From: CAUPWF01 sp964369775
Lineage (GTDB): Bacteria > Bacillota > Clostridia > Lachnospirales > Lachnospiraceae
NCBI GenBank assembly: GCA_964369775.1
Contig: CAYJHQ010000010.1
Coordinates: 1-64,000 of the forward strand
Reading direction: 5' to 3'
DNA length: 64,000 bases
A program made the position numbers and the translations under genes. The notes beneath the pieces are model-generated. The model ran no database searches, had not been told where the DNA came from, and saw nothing but the letters and a program-made list of their open reading frames with translations. Positions 16,399 to 25,772 of this stretch are shown here, one piece after another (positions within the stretch are counted from its first letter, which is position 1; every line of letters starts with the position of its first letter).

Positions 16399-17718
16399 AT
16401 GAAGAAGAAATGGGCAATTGGATTTAGCGTGCTAACTATCCTTATAGCGTGCGTTTTCTTGTGGGAAGAAAATAGTAGAGAAATTCATCTGCAATTGGGA
16501 ATTTTTGTAGGAAGTAATTGGACAGCAGGTTCTACTGATACATATCAAATAGTAGATCAAGTAATTGAAGAATTTGAAGAAGAGTATCCAGATGTTAAAG
16601 TGTTTTATGAGACGGGAATCATTAGAAGTGATTATTCTGAGTGGTATGCACAAGAACTGCTAGAGGGAGAGGACTTAGATGTTGTAATGATTTTATCTGA
16701 GGATTTTGAAAGGTTAGTGAGTCTTGGAACTGTCAAGGAGTTGACAGAGTTGATTGAAGAAGATGAAGAATTTGATGAAAGTTATTACTACCAATCAGCA
16801 TTAGAAACTGGAGAAATGAATGGTGCTCAATTTGCACTTCCCTATGAGGTTGTTCCAGATGTGATGGTTGTAAATAAAACTTTATTAGAAAAAGAAGGTT
16901 TTGAGATTCCAGAAAGTGATTGGACGTGGGAAAATCTTCTTGAAATTGCGGAAGGCGTGACAAAGGATAGTGATGGGGATGGTAATTTAGATCAATTTGC
17001 AGTGTATCAATATGAATGGGAAGATGCAGTGTATTCAAATGGAGCGAAGGTATTTAATGCACACGGAAGTGAATCCTATATGGCTAGTAGTGAAATTCAA
17101 GAATCAATAGAGTTTACAAAGAAACTAAATCTACTAAATAATGGTTATAATGTGACACAAAGCGATTTTGATAGTGGGAAAGTGGCATTTATGCCGATGT
17201 CATTTGCTGAGTATAGGACTTATAAAACATATCCTTATAAAGTGAATAGCTTTTTAGAATTTGAGTGGGATTGTATTCCGATGCCAGCAGGACCAAGCGG
17301 AGGCAATTGCTCTCAGGTAGACGCTTTGTTGCTAGGGATTAGTGAGAATACAAATCATGAAAAGCTAGCTTGGGAATTGTTAAAATTATTTGCTTATGAC
17401 AATAGAACACAAATGGATGTGCTGCGCTATTCGCAAGGGGCTTCAGGGATAAAGGCAGTTACAAATTCAAATGAAGCAGAGTATATATTACAAAAAGATA
17501 TGAGTGATGAAGAAGTGAAGATTGATATGCAAATTTTAGATACAGTGATTGAGAATGGAATTGTGGTGCCTAAGTTTTCTAAATATGAGGAGGCAATGGT
17601 TCTTATGGACAATCAAGTTCGAAATATTATAAATGATGATATGAGCATTGAAAACACTTTAAAAATACTTGAACGAGAAATGGATGAATTTTTAAATGAA
17701 TATACAGCTGAAGAATAA
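16399..17718 (+). CDS. Second anchored extracellular binding protein (ABC family 1 type)
   Basis: 439 residues of the extracellular solute-binding protein family 1 fold: LGIFVGSNW near the N-terminus, EFEEEYPDVKVFYE, the LPYEVVPDVMVVNKTLLEK signature, TWENLLEIAEGVTKDSDGDG and AGPSGGNCSQVDALLLGIS. The N-terminus is a short hydrophobic anchor containing LIAC, which may be a lipobox (Cys16), although the following VFLW is unusually hydrophobic. No permease of its matching class is next to it. It is 12 bases after the regulator, so it belongs to the sensor operon; it may be a second ligand receptor or an importer subunit that works with permeases elsewhere. Confidence 0.8.
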   Translation: MKKKWAIGFSVLTILIACVFLWEENSREIHLQLGIFVGSNWTAGSTDTYQIVDQVIEEFEEEYPDVKVFYETGIIRSDYSEWYAQELLEGEDLDVVMILSEDFERLVSLGTVKELTELIEEDEEFDESYYYQSALETGEMNGAQFALPYEVVPDVMVVNKTLLEKEGFEIPESDWTWENLLEIAEGVTKDSDGDGNLDQFAVYQYEWEDAVYSNGAKVFNAHGSESYMASSEIQESIEFTKKLNLLNNGYNVTQSDFDSGKVAFMPMSFAEYRTYKTYPYKVNSFLEFEWDCIPMPAGPSGGNCSQVDALLLGISENTNHEKLAWELLKLFAYDNRTQMDVLRYSQGASGIKAVTNSNEAEYILQKDMSDEEVKIDMQILDTVIENGIVVPKFSKYEEAMVLMDNQVRNIINDDMSIENTLKILEREMDEFLNEYTAEE

Positions 17719-17821
17719 TAGCGGAGATGACAAATGTAATTATTAATTGGTTACAATATTCAGTTGTTAAATGAGAAAAAACTAGTAAAATATAACATAT
17801 AAAATAAAAGGAGGATGTAAG

Positions 17822-18814
17822 ATGAAGAAAAAAGTGCTAGGTTTAATGTTATGTATGATGTTGGTTGGTAGTCAAATTGTTGGGTGCAGCAATGGGGACT
17901 CAAATGAGTCAACAGAAGCTGAATCGACAGACGAAGGGGCAGAAGAAGATTCAGAGGGTGGCTATAAATTTGGTTATACTTGTATGGACGGTACAAATCC
18001 TTTTTTTGTAATTTTAGAAGAGACAATTAGAGAAGGTGTTGAGGCAAATGGAGATGAGTTGATTTCTGTAGATCCAGCAAATGATGTTTCGCTACAAATT
18101 CAACAGATTGAAGATTTGATAGCGCAAGATATCGATGCAATGTTCTTAAATCCCGCAGAAGCAGAAGGTATTTTACCAGCATTAGACGCATTAAAAGAAG
18201 CAGGAATTCCTATTATTAACTTTGATACAGAAGTAGCAGATTTAAGCTATGTGGAAAGCTATGCAGGGTCGGATAACTATAATGCAGGAAAAGTATGTGG
18301 GGAAGATTTAGTAGAGAAGGCTCCAAATGGTGGAGACATTATCGTGTTAGATTCTCCAACAATGAATTCAGTAGTAGATAGAACGAATGGGTTCCTTGAT
18401 GCGATAGAAGGAAAAGGCTTTAACATTGTTGCACAACAAGATGCAAAAGGAAATCTAGAGCAAGCGATGGGAATAGCAGAAGACTTATTACAAGCACATC
18501 CAGACGTAGTTGCGATTTTTGGCGGAAATGATCCAACAGCACTTGGTGCTCTTGCAGCAGCAAATGCAGCAGGAATAGAAGATTGTATGATTTATGGAGT
18601 AGATGGATCGCCAGACATTAAGATGGAATTAGCATCAGGTGCCTCTTTGATTGAAGGAACAGGTGCACAATCTCCTATTAATATAGCAAAAACATCTGTT
18701 GAAGTTATGTATAAGCTATTAGACGGAGAAACTGTAGATGAAAGATATCCAGTAGAGACTTTCTTAATCACAGAAGATAATGTAGATGAGTATGGAACTG
18801 ACGGATGGCAATAA
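17822..18814 (+). CDS. Sugar ABC transporter substrate-binding lipoprotein (RbsB type)
   Basis: 330 residues. The lipobox is VGC at Cys22 (GSQIVGCSNG), followed by an acidic linker and a periplasmic-binding type 4 domain: YKFGYTCMDGTNPFFVILEE, DAMFLNPAEAEGI, YAGSDNYNAGKVCGEDLVEK and MIYGVDGSPDIK. It captures a monosaccharide outside the membrane for the ATPase and permease that follow. An AAAGGAGG site precedes the ATG. A terminator-like hairpin after the gene (18836-18878) would make this protein more abundant than the membrane parts, as is usual for binding proteins. Confidence 0.93.
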   Translation: MKKKVLGLMLCMMLVGSQIVGCSNGDSNESTEAESTDEGAEEDSEGGYKFGYTCMDGTNPFFVILEETIREGVEANGDELISVDPANDVSLQIQQIEDLIAQDIDAMFLNPAEAEGILPALDALKEAGIPIINFDTEVADLSYVESYAGSDNYNAGKVCGEDLVEKAPNGGDIIVLDSPTMNSVVDRTNGFLDAIEGKGFNIVAQQDAKGNLEQAMGIAEDLLQAHPDVVAIFGGNDPTALGALAAANAAGIEDCMIYGVDGSPDIKMELASGASLIEGTGAQSPINIAKTSVEVMYKLLDGETVDERYPVETFLITEDNVDEYGTDGWQ

Positions 18815-18835
18815 ATACAAAAATTAATATTTAGA

Positions 18836-18878
18836 GAAGAGGTACTTTGTTTTCGTTAGAGAATAAGGTACCTTTTAT
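18836..18878 (+). terminator. Partial terminator between binding protein and ATPase genes
   Basis: AGGTAC (18840-18845) pairs with GTACCT over a loop that can close further by AAG/CTT, followed by TTTTATAAAAG. A hairpin in this place usually lets part of the transcripts stop after the binding-protein gene. Confidence 0.5.
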
Positions 18879-18899
18879 AAAAGAAAAGAAGGTGATCAT

Positions 18900-20387
18900 T
18901 TGAGTAAAGAATCATTTTTGTTAGAGATGAAAAACATACACAAACAATTTCCTGGTGTTTATGCATTAAAAGAAATACAGCTACAACTAAAAGCAGGAGA
19001 GGTTCATGCCCTTTTGGGAGAAAACGGAGCTGGTAAATCTACGTTAATCAAAGTCTTGGGTGGCATCTATAGTGCAGACGATGGAGAAATCACAATTGAA
19101 GGACAAAAAGTAGAAATTCAAAATGTAATAGATGCTCAGAAAAATGGTGTTGCAATTATTCATCAAGAATTAGTATTAGTATCGCATATGACAGTTGCAG
19201 AAAATATTTTTTTGGGGAGAGAACCGAAAAAAGGTGGGTTTGTTAATATACGTTTAATGAATGAAATGACACAAGAGTTATTAGATAGTTATGATATGAA
19301 TTTTTATGCAGATACGTTAATAAAGGACTTATCAATAGCTCAGCAACAGATGGTGGAAATTGTGAAAGCGATATCCTTTAATTCTAAGATTTTGGTTATG
19401 GATGAACCAACTTCTTCGATATCAGATAAGGAAGTTTCATTTTTATTTGAAACAATGAGAAATCTAACTAAAAAAGGCGTAGGAATTATATATATATCAC
19501 ATAAGATGAGTGAATTGGAAGAAATTTGTGATAGGGTAACAATACTGCGAGATGGAACATATATCAGTACAGAAATTGTAAAAGAGACGACAAAAGACCA
19601 TTTAATTTCACTAATGGTAGGAAGAGAATTGAATAATTACTATACTAGAGATTACCTAGAGAAACAAGAAGAAATCTTAAGATGTGAAAATATTGCAGAT
19701 GGAAGAAGAGTAGACGGTGCGAGTTTTAATGTTCACAAGGGTGAAATATTAGGGTTTGCAGGACTGGTAGGTGCAGGAAGAAGTGAATTGATGAAATGCA
19801 TCTTTGGTCTTACAAAAGGTTACAGTGGAGAGATTTATTTAGAAAACAGACAAGTAAGCATCACATCTCCGACACAAGCGATGAAATTGGGGATTGCGTT
19901 AGTGCCAGAAGATAGAAAGCAAGAAGGTATATATAAGATTCAGAGTGTTCAATACAATAGTACAATTGAAGTGCTAGATACATTTATTAAAGGTATTTTT
20001 GTTAACAACAAAAAAGAAGAAGAAATCACACAAAAATATATTGATTTAATGGCAACAAAGACACCGACTCAAGAACAAAAAATCGGAAATTTATCTGGGG
20101 GAAATCAACAAAAGGTAATTATAGGAAGATGGTTAGCAACAAATCCTAAAATTTTGATTCTAGATGAGCCTACACGTGGAGTAGATGTAGGAGCTAAAGC
20201 AGAGATTTATTCAATAATGAACCAATTAGCAAAAGAAGGAATGTCAATTATTATGATATCTTCAGAACTTCCAGAGATTATTAATATGAGTGATAGGGTA
20301 TATGTAATGGCAGAAGGACGCATAAAGGGTTGTCTAAGTCATGAAGAATTAACACAAGAAAGTATAATGCATTTAGCTGCTAAATAG
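18900..20387 (+). CDS. Sugar ABC transporter ATP-binding protein (RbsA/MglA type)
   Basis: 495 residues with two ABC domains in tandem. The first has Walker A GENGAGKSTLIK, signature LSIAQQQMVEI and Walker B ILVMDEPTSS. The second has the family-typical altered Walker A GLVGAGRSELMK, signature LSGGNQQKVIIGRW and ILILDEPTRGVDVGA. It powers uptake through the permease downstream. The start is TTG at 18900, preceded by AGAAGGTGAT; no better ATG exists before the conserved N-terminus. A 19-base gap separates it from the permease gene. Confidence 0.95.
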   Translation: MSKESFLLEMKNIHKQFPGVYALKEIQLQLKAGEVHALLGENGAGKSTLIKVLGGIYSADDGEITIEGQKVEIQNVIDAQKNGVAIIHQELVLVSHMTVAENIFLGREPKKGGFVNIRLMNEMTQELLDSYDMNFYADTLIKDLSIAQQQMVEIVKAISFNSKILVMDEPTSSISDKEVSFLFETMRNLTKKGVGIIYISHKMSELEEICDRVTILRDGTYISTEIVKETTKDHLISLMVGRELNNYYTRDYLEKQEEILRCENIADGRRVDGASFNVHKGEILGFAGLVGAGRSELMKCIFGLTKGYSGEIYLENRQVSITSPTQAMKLGIALVPEDRKQEGIYKIQSVQYNSTIEVLDTFIKGIFVNNKKEEEITQKYIDLMATKTPTQEQKIGNLSGGNQQKVIIGRWLATNPKILILDEPTRGVDVGAKAEIYSIMNQLAKEGMSIIMISSELPEIINMSDRVYVMAEGRIKGCLSHEELTQESIMHLAAK

Positions 20388-20406
20388 GCTAAAAAAGGAG
20401 GGCAAA

Positions 20407-21378
20407 ATGAATAGTACTTCAAGAGAATTGAGAGCGATAAAGTTATTTCTAAAAGAAAATTTGGGAATAATTGTAGCATTTATAGTATTATGTTTGTTTT
20501 TAGTTATTAATCCGTCAACAAGGGACTCATTTGCGACGATGCAAAATGTATTCAATGTATTGAGACAAATTTCGACGAATCTTTATTTGGCCTGTGGTAT
20601 GACGATGGTAATTATATTAGGAGGGATTGACCTTTCAGTAGGATCGATAATTGCGTTGTCAGGTTGCGTGGCAGCAGGAGGAGTAGTACGCTACAATTTG
20701 CCGATACCAGTAGCATTGCTTTTAGGTCTTTTAGTTGCTCTAATGGTTGGGATGTTTAATGGTGCGGTAATTGCAAAAACAACAATTCCACCATTTATTG
20801 TTACACTAGCTACGATGAATATTGCAAAAGGGTTAGCATATGTATACACAGGTGGTTCACCAGTACGTGTAGTAACAGAAGAGTGGCAATTTATAGGAGC
20901 AGGATATATAGGTCCAGTACCTACCCCTGTTGTAATACTAATTATTGTCTTAATAGTAACATCGATTATTATGAACAAAACAAAGCTAGGACGACACCTT
21001 TATGCAGTGGGGGGGAATTCACAGGCAGCAGAATTTTCAGGAATATCAGTAGCTAAAGTAAAGTTTTTAGTACATACATTTTCAGGATTAATGGCAGGTT
21101 TAGCAGGTATAGTATTGGCGTCTAGGATGTATTCCGGGCAACCAACAGCAGGAGATGGCGCGGAGATGGATGCAATCGCAGCGGTTGTAGTAGGTGGAAC
21201 ATCTATGTCAGGTGGTAGTGGAAAAATTGGTGGAACTATCATTGGAGGATTGATTATTGGAGTGCTTAACAACGGTTTGAACTTATTAAATGTCAACTCG
21301 TTTTGGCAATATGTAGTAAAAGGAGTCGTAATACTGTTGGCTGTATTTATTGATTATATTAGAAATAAAGATAAATAG
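20407..21378 (+). CDS. Sugar ABC transporter permease (RbsC type)
   Basis: 323 residues, about eight to ten membrane helices, of the BPD_transp_2 family. The LGGIDLSVGSIIALSG motif and the loop GGNSQAAEFSGISVAKVKF, which contacts the ATPase, are characteristic. It forms the membrane channel for the sugar delivered by the 17822 lipoprotein. AAAGGAGGG precedes the ATG. The genes immediately downstream are catabolic enzymes, so uptake and breakdown are co-transcribed. Confidence 0.94.
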   Translation: MNSTSRELRAIKLFLKENLGIIVAFIVLCLFLVINPSTRDSFATMQNVFNVLRQISTNLYLACGMTMVIILGGIDLSVGSIIALSGCVAAGGVVRYNLPIPVALLLGLLVALMVGMFNGAVIAKTTIPPFIVTLATMNIAKGLAYVYTGGSPVRVVTEEWQFIGAGYIGPVPTPVVILIIVLIVTSIIMNKTKLGRHLYAVGGNSQAAEFSGISVAKVKFLVHTFSGLMAGLAGIVLASRMYSGQPTAGDGAEMDAIAAVVVGGTSMSGGSGKIGGTIIGGLIIGVLNNGLNLLNVNSFWQYVVKGVVILLAVFIDYIRNKDK

Positions 21379-21389
21379 GAGGTGGAAAG

Positions 21390-22262
21390 ATGCTAGTAAA
21401 CTTGACAGAAATCTTTAAGATAGCAAATGAAAAAGAGTGTGCAGTAGGGGCATTTAATGTGAGTAATCTAGAATCTGCAATGGCAATTATTCAAGCGGCA
21501 GAGGAAGAGAAAAAACCTGTTATCATTAATTACGCAGGTGTACATGGGTGTTTTCTTGATATAGAAATAGCAGCGGTTATAATGGTGGATTTTGCAAAAA
21601 GAGCAGGTGTACCAGTTTGTGTACATCTCGATCACGGTTCATCCATAGAGGAATGTATGAAAGCAATTCAATTAGGGTTCACATCTGTTATGATTGATGC
21701 TTCAGCAAAATCATTTGAAGAAAATGTAAAAGAAACAGCAGAGGTTGTAAGAATAGCACACAGTTTAGGTGTGACAGTAGAGGCAGAATTAGGAAATATA
21801 CTTTCTAGCAATATAGGAGTCGGAGAAACTACAAGTCACAGCATGGAAGAAATAGATGTGAATAAAATCTATACAGATCCTAAAAAGGCAAAAGAGTTTG
21901 TGGAAAAGACAGGAGTGGACGCCTTAGCTATCGCATTTGGTACAGCGCATGGAATCTATGAAGAAAAGCCAGTACTTGATTTGGACAGAGTAGCGCTAAT
22001 TAAAGAATCAATTGATATACCTCTAGTTATGCATGGCGGATCCGGGTTAAGTAAAGAAGAATTTCAAACAGCGGTTAAGAATGGAATTCGAAAAATCAAC
22101 TATTACACATATATGACATTAAAAGCCGGAAAAGAAGTTTCACAAGCGTTAGAACAAAAAAAAGGCGAGCCAATCTTTTTTCATGATATACCTATGATAG
22201 CAATTAAGGCGATGAAGGAAGATGTACAGAACACGATTCGCATGTTTAGCTTAGAGTGCTAG
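21390..22262 (+). CDS. Class II ketose-bisphosphate aldolase family protein
   Basis: 290 residues of the zinc-dependent class II aldolase family (FbaA/GatY/KbaY). VHLDHGSS carries the catalytic Asp and a zinc His, TVEAELGNI a conserved Glu, IAFGTAHGIYEEKP another zinc His, and PLVMHGGSGLSKEEF the third, followed by the phosphate-binding GIRKINYYT. It splits a ketose phosphate to dihydroxyacetone phosphate and an aldehyde. In this operon it should act on the phosphate ester made by the PfkB kinase, possibly a ketose 1-phosphate. GGAGGTGG precedes the ATG. Confidence 0.92.
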   Translation: MLVNLTEIFKIANEKECAVGAFNVSNLESAMAIIQAAEEEKKPVIINYAGVHGCFLDIEIAAVIMVDFAKRAGVPVCVHLDHGSSIEECMKAIQLGFTSVMIDASAKSFEENVKETAEVVRIAHSLGVTVEAELGNILSSNIGVGETTSHSMEEIDVNKIYTDPKKAKEFVEKTGVDALAIAFGTAHGIYEEKPVLDLDRVALIKESIDIPLVMHGGSGLSKEEFQTAVKNGIRKINYYTYMTLKAGKEVSQALEQKKGEPIFFHDIPMIAIKAMKEDVQNTIRMFSLEC

Positions 22263-22279
22263 TGAAAGAAGGTAGCAGA

Positions 22280-23278
22280 ATGGAAAATAGAGGAATTGTA
22301 GTAGCAGGAGGAGTGATTGTAGACATTTATTATGGTGCAAAAACATATCCAAAAGAAGGTCGGTTGTCAAATATTGATTTTGTAGAGCAAGGGGTAGGGG
22401 GAAGTGGAAACCTAATATTAGATTTAGCAAAGATGGACAACACATTACCCGTAACCGTAAATACTATAATAGGTGATGGAAGTAATGGTAGATTTGTCAA
22501 TAAAATATTTGCAGAGCACGATAATATAGATACAAGTGCAATATCTCATAAGGGAAAAACTCCAATGACTATTGTAGTTGATTCGGAAGATAGTAAAGAG
22601 CGAACATTTCTATATCTTGCAGGATCTAGTGATGAGTTTGATGAAACCTATATTCCGTGGGAGGAGTTAAAAGGAAAAATTTTCCACCTTGAATATCTGC
22701 TATTGATGAAAAAGGTGGATAGTAGGGATGAGGTTTTTGGAACCCATGGAGCAAAAATCTTACATCAAGCAAAACAACGTGGTTGGATAACTTCAGTAGA
22801 TGCAGTATCACGAGAAGGCGATGAAGAACGGGAAATAGTTGCGTGTGCGCTCAAATATACCGATATTTGTTCGATTAATGAACTAGAAGCAGAGAATGTT
22901 ACAGGGATAAAATTGCTAGAAGCAGGGGAAGTAGATGAGAAAAAAGTAGTGGCTGCTTTGCGAGAGATGAAGCGACTTGGGGTAGCGAAGTGGGCAGTAA
23001 TACATTCACCGAAGTATAGCTATGGATTAGATTGTGTAACACAGGAAATAGTTAAAGTTAAAAGTTTACAACTTCCATCAGGTTATATAAAGGGAACCAC
23101 GGGGGCAGGAGATGCTTTTTGTGGAGGAATTTTATATAGTGCTCATGAAGGGAAATCATTAGAAGAAGCTATGGAGTTTGCAACAGCATCAGCGGCATGT
23201 TCACTTTCGGCAACTGGAGGAAGTGAAGGTATGAGAAATTATAAAGACATTTGGGCGATATATCACAAGTATAGGTAG
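22280..23278 (+). CDS. PfkB-family carbohydrate kinase
   Basis: 332 residues. The N-terminal GGVIVDIYY and VEQGVGGSGNLILDLAKM are the substrate-binding region, and TTGAGDAFCGGILYSA is the ATP/anion-hole signature with the catalytic Asp. It transfers phosphate from ATP to a sugar, probably the ketose made by the isomerase encoded next. ATG at 22280 with GAAGG upstream is preferred over an in-frame ATG at 22256 that lies inside the aldolase stop region. The sugar specificity cannot be read from the sequence. Confidence 0.9.
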   Translation: MENRGIVVAGGVIVDIYYGAKTYPKEGRLSNIDFVEQGVGGSGNLILDLAKMDNTLPVTVNTIIGDGSNGRFVNKIFAEHDNIDTSAISHKGKTPMTIVVDSEDSKERTFLYLAGSSDEFDETYIPWEELKGKIFHLEYLLLMKKVDSRDEVFGTHGAKILHQAKQRGWITSVDAVSREGDEEREIVACALKYTDICSINELEAENVTGIKLLEAGEVDEKKVVAALREMKRLGVAKWAVIHSPKYSYGLDCVTQEIVKVKSLQLPSGYIKGTTGAGDAFCGGILYSAHEGKSLEEAMEFATASAACSLSATGGSEGMRNYKDIWAIYHKYR

Positions 23279-23286
23279 GTTTGAAA

Positions 23287-23973
23287 ATGAAAAGATCAGA
23301 GATTAACAAAAACATAAAGGAAATGGAAGCGCTAGCAAAAGAAAATGGCTTTCATCTACCACCCTTTTGCAACTGGACTCCTAAGGAGTGGGCAGAAAAA
23401 GACAGGTCTTACGATGAAATTCGAGACAACATGTTAGGTTGGGATATTACAGACTTCGGATGTGGAGATTTTGAAAAAATAGGATTTTCTTTGATTACTT
23501 TACGAAATGGAAATCTAAAAAAAGAGGATAATAAAAAAGTATATGCAGAAAAATTAATCACATTAAAAGAACATCAGAAAGCACCAATGCATTATCACGC
23601 AGTAAAAACAGAGGATATTATTAACCGAGGGGGTGGAACATTACTAATTTCAGTTTATAACCATGACGGGAACAGTGGACTATCAGAAGAAGAGGTTTGC
23701 GTGAATAAAGATGGAAGACGTTTTATGGTGAAGGCAGGAACTACAATTGAAATTAAACCAGGTGAGAGTATTACTTTAACACCTCATCAATATCATAATT
23801 TTGCGGTAAAACAAGGGACGGGTCACGTTCTTATCGGAGAGGTATCCTCGTGCAATGATGATGACGCAGATAATTTCTTTTATGAAAAGATGGGGAGGTT
23901 TCCAGAAGTAGAAGAAGACGAAGAACCTTACAGATACTTATGCAACGAGTATCCAAAGGTTCCAGAAAATTAA
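23287..23973 (+). CDS. D-lyxose isomerase-like cupin protein
   Basis: About 228 residues of the D-lyxose isomerase (YdaE/DUF1498) cupin family. The signature MHYHAVKTEDIINRGGGTLL gives the metal-binding His-x-His and the Glu, and LTPHQYHNF gives the third His. The enzyme interconverts D-lyxose and D-xylulose and also accepts D-mannose/D-fructose in known members. A TTG two codons upstream (23281) is possible, but the ATG at 23287 has better spacing from AGGTAGG. It is the last gene of the transporter operon, 8 bases after the kinase. The natural pathway may be isomerase, kinase, aldolase. Confidence 0.9.
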   Translation: MKRSEINKNIKEMEALAKENGFHLPPFCNWTPKEWAEKDRSYDEIRDNMLGWDITDFGCGDFEKIGFSLITLRNGNLKKEDNKKVYAEKLITLKEHQKAPMHYHAVKTEDIINRGGGTLLISVYNHDGNSGLSEEEVCVNKDGRRFMVKAGTTIEIKPGESITLTPHQYHNFAVKQGTGHVLIGEVSSCNDDDADNFFYEKMGRFPEVEEDEEPYRYLCNEYPKVPEN

Positions 23974-23978
23974 TTTTC

Positions 23979-24557
23979 CTAAGTATTTATAAGTTCTTTT
24001 AAGGTTTGCATACATACATCAGCAGACGCCATTTCATCAGCAAGACGTTTAAGCTCAGATTGAATCACGTCTACGTTGTTAATTTGCTTCTTATATTTCA
24101 TTTTGTGATCTAAACTTGCCCATGAGTCTTGGGATATGGTTCGAATTTGAATTTCAATCGGAACTGGTATGTCATCAATTTCTATTTCCACGATAATGTG
24201 ATAACTGCGATAGCCATTTTCTTTTGGATGCTTAATATAATCTTTGCTTACAATATGTTTAAATCCTAAATGATATTCAATTATGTTTGAGATAGTATAA
24301 ACATCGGATAAAAACCTGCAAATAATACGCACACCGATTAGATCTTTAAGATTTGCGATAGCATTTTCTAAAGAGTCATCAAATCCGAGTTTTTTAAGCT
24401 TTTCCTTTGTACTTTCTTTTGACTTGATTCGTGCCTTTATATGCTCAATAACATCACTACATTCCAGTGATATTATTGAGCATATCTTCTGTTTTGCGTT
24501 AGCAAGGTGGTAGTAGTAATCACCATAAAAATTAGTTTCTATTGTTTCTGACTGCAA
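23979..24557 (-). CDS. Small alarmone synthetase (RelA/SpoT-type GTP pyrophosphokinase)
   Basis: 192 residues with a lone ppGpp synthetase domain and no hydrolase or regulatory domains, as in RelQ/YjbM. Conserved parts are IKSKESTKEKL (the ATP-binding Arg/Lys), DLIGVRIICRFLSDVY, KENGYRSYHIIVE with the catalytic acidic residues nearby, and EIQIRTISQDSWASLDHKMK. It makes (p)ppGpp or pGpp in the cytoplasm, independently of ribosome stalling. The start is TTG with GTGAGGTGAT upstream. It follows a histidine kinase by 14 bases, so cell-envelope signalling may control alarmone production here. Confidence 0.92.
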   Translation of the reverse strand: MQSETIETNFYGDYYYHLANAKQKICSIISLECSDVIEHIKARIKSKESTKEKLKKLGFDDSLENAIANLKDLIGVRIICRFLSDVYTISNIIEYHLGFKHIVSKDYIKHPKENGYRSYHIIVEIEIDDIPVPIEIQIRTISQDSWASLDHKMKYKKQINNVDVIQSELKRLADEMASADVCMQTLKELINT

Positions 24558-24571
24558 AAAATCACCTCACT

Positions 24572-25771
24572 TTAAAAAACTATAGTTATGATAATATTTT
24601 TTCCTGTTTTACTTTCAGCGAAGATTTTAGCACCGTGTAAATCACAAATACTTTTCGCAATAGAAAGACCGATACCAAATCCTTTTGTTTCGCTATTACG
24701 TGATTTATCACCACGATAAAATCGTTCAAACCAATCATTGTGTTTTCCGATGGCTATGTCCTCGCAAGTATTCTCTAAACTAAATTTTTTTTTATTACCA
24801 TCCGTATTCAACGATGCTTTAAGATCTGTTTGTGGTAAGGAGTATTTAATAGCATTTTCTATTAGGGCGGTAATGACTTTTCTTATAAGAGCCTCATCAC
24901 CGTTATAGGAAATGTTTTGTTTTATATCTAAAACCAGGCACTGTTCAGTATTCTTAAGTGCGGAAGAAAACTCGTTTATCGTATCAGTTATTGCATCTGA
25001 AAGAGAAAATTCAGTTTTAATAATCTCTATTTTCTCATCAAGCTTTGTAAGAGATACGAGATTTTCTACAAGTGTATCTAGTCTTGTAATCTGCTTTTTA
25101 ATGCTGTCAGTCCATTCACCTTCGCCACTATCAATTTCAATTACATCACAATCAGCCTTTATTATAGCAAGTGGTGTTTTAAATTCGTGGCTGACATTTG
25201 TTATAAAGCCTTTTTGCCTTTCGTAACTGTCAACTATAGGTGCCACTGCTTTTTTAGACAATAAAAGAGATAGGAAAAGTATCACAATCACTGCACCGAT
25301 TACAATTAAAACAGAATAAAATAAGTATTGCTCAAATCCGATAATATCAGATTCAATATCAAGAAAGAAATAGGAGTAGCCGCTAGTATTATGATTTCTT
25401 ATATATCTATAATTATCGATTAATCCTGTATCGGCGTCACTCTCATTTACAATATTTGTATATTCGATAGCTTCATCTGTAGAAACAGAACTGATATTTC
25501 TTGTATCGATATGATCAATTTGATTGCTTTCATCTAAGCTAACAGTAAAAAATCTTGTGGTAAATGCAATCTCTTTTGGAAAGGGTTCGCGCCCATTAAA
25601 CGATTCACCCGATTTTAAATCACCTTGTATAAGTAAATTTAAAATCTCATCAGAACTATTCATAATGGATACATAGTTTGCTGTATTTATTAATACAGCT
25701 ATAAGCAACATTACAACGATACTTATACTAGTTGTAAGCAGCACGAATTTTCTTTGCAGTTTTTTTAGCAT
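24572..25771 (-). CDS. Sensor histidine kinase (EnvZ/OmpR family)
   Basis: 399 residues. Two membrane helices (about 11-32 and 152-172) enclose an extracellular sensor of about 120 residues. Then come the dimerisation box NVSHEFKTPLAIIKADCDV with the phospho-accepting His, the N box LIENAIKYSLP and the G box GFGIGLSIAKSICDLHGAKI. The G1 Asp region is weakly conserved. Its gene starts 1 base after the regulator stop, so the two make one system. It has no HAMP segment that I can see. The ligand is unknown. Confidence 0.9.
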   Translation of the reverse strand: MLKKLQRKFVLLTTSISIVVMLLIAVLINTANYVSIMNSSDEILNLLIQGDLKSGESFNGREPFPKEIAFTTRFFTVSLDESNQIDHIDTRNISSVSTDEAIEYTNIVNESDADTGLIDNYRYIRNHNTSGYSYFFLDIESDIIGFEQYLFYSVLIVIGAVIVILFLSLLLSKKAVAPIVDSYERQKGFITNVSHEFKTPLAIIKADCDVIEIDSGEGEWTDSIKKQITRLDTLVENLVSLTKLDEKIEIIKTEFSLSDAITDTINEFSSALKNTEQCLVLDIKQNISYNGDEALIRKVITALIENAIKYSLPQTDLKASLNTDGNKKKFSLENTCEDIAIGKHNDWFERFYRGDKSRNSETKGFGIGLSIAKSICDLHGAKIFAESKTGKNIIITIVF

Positions 25772-25772
25772 A

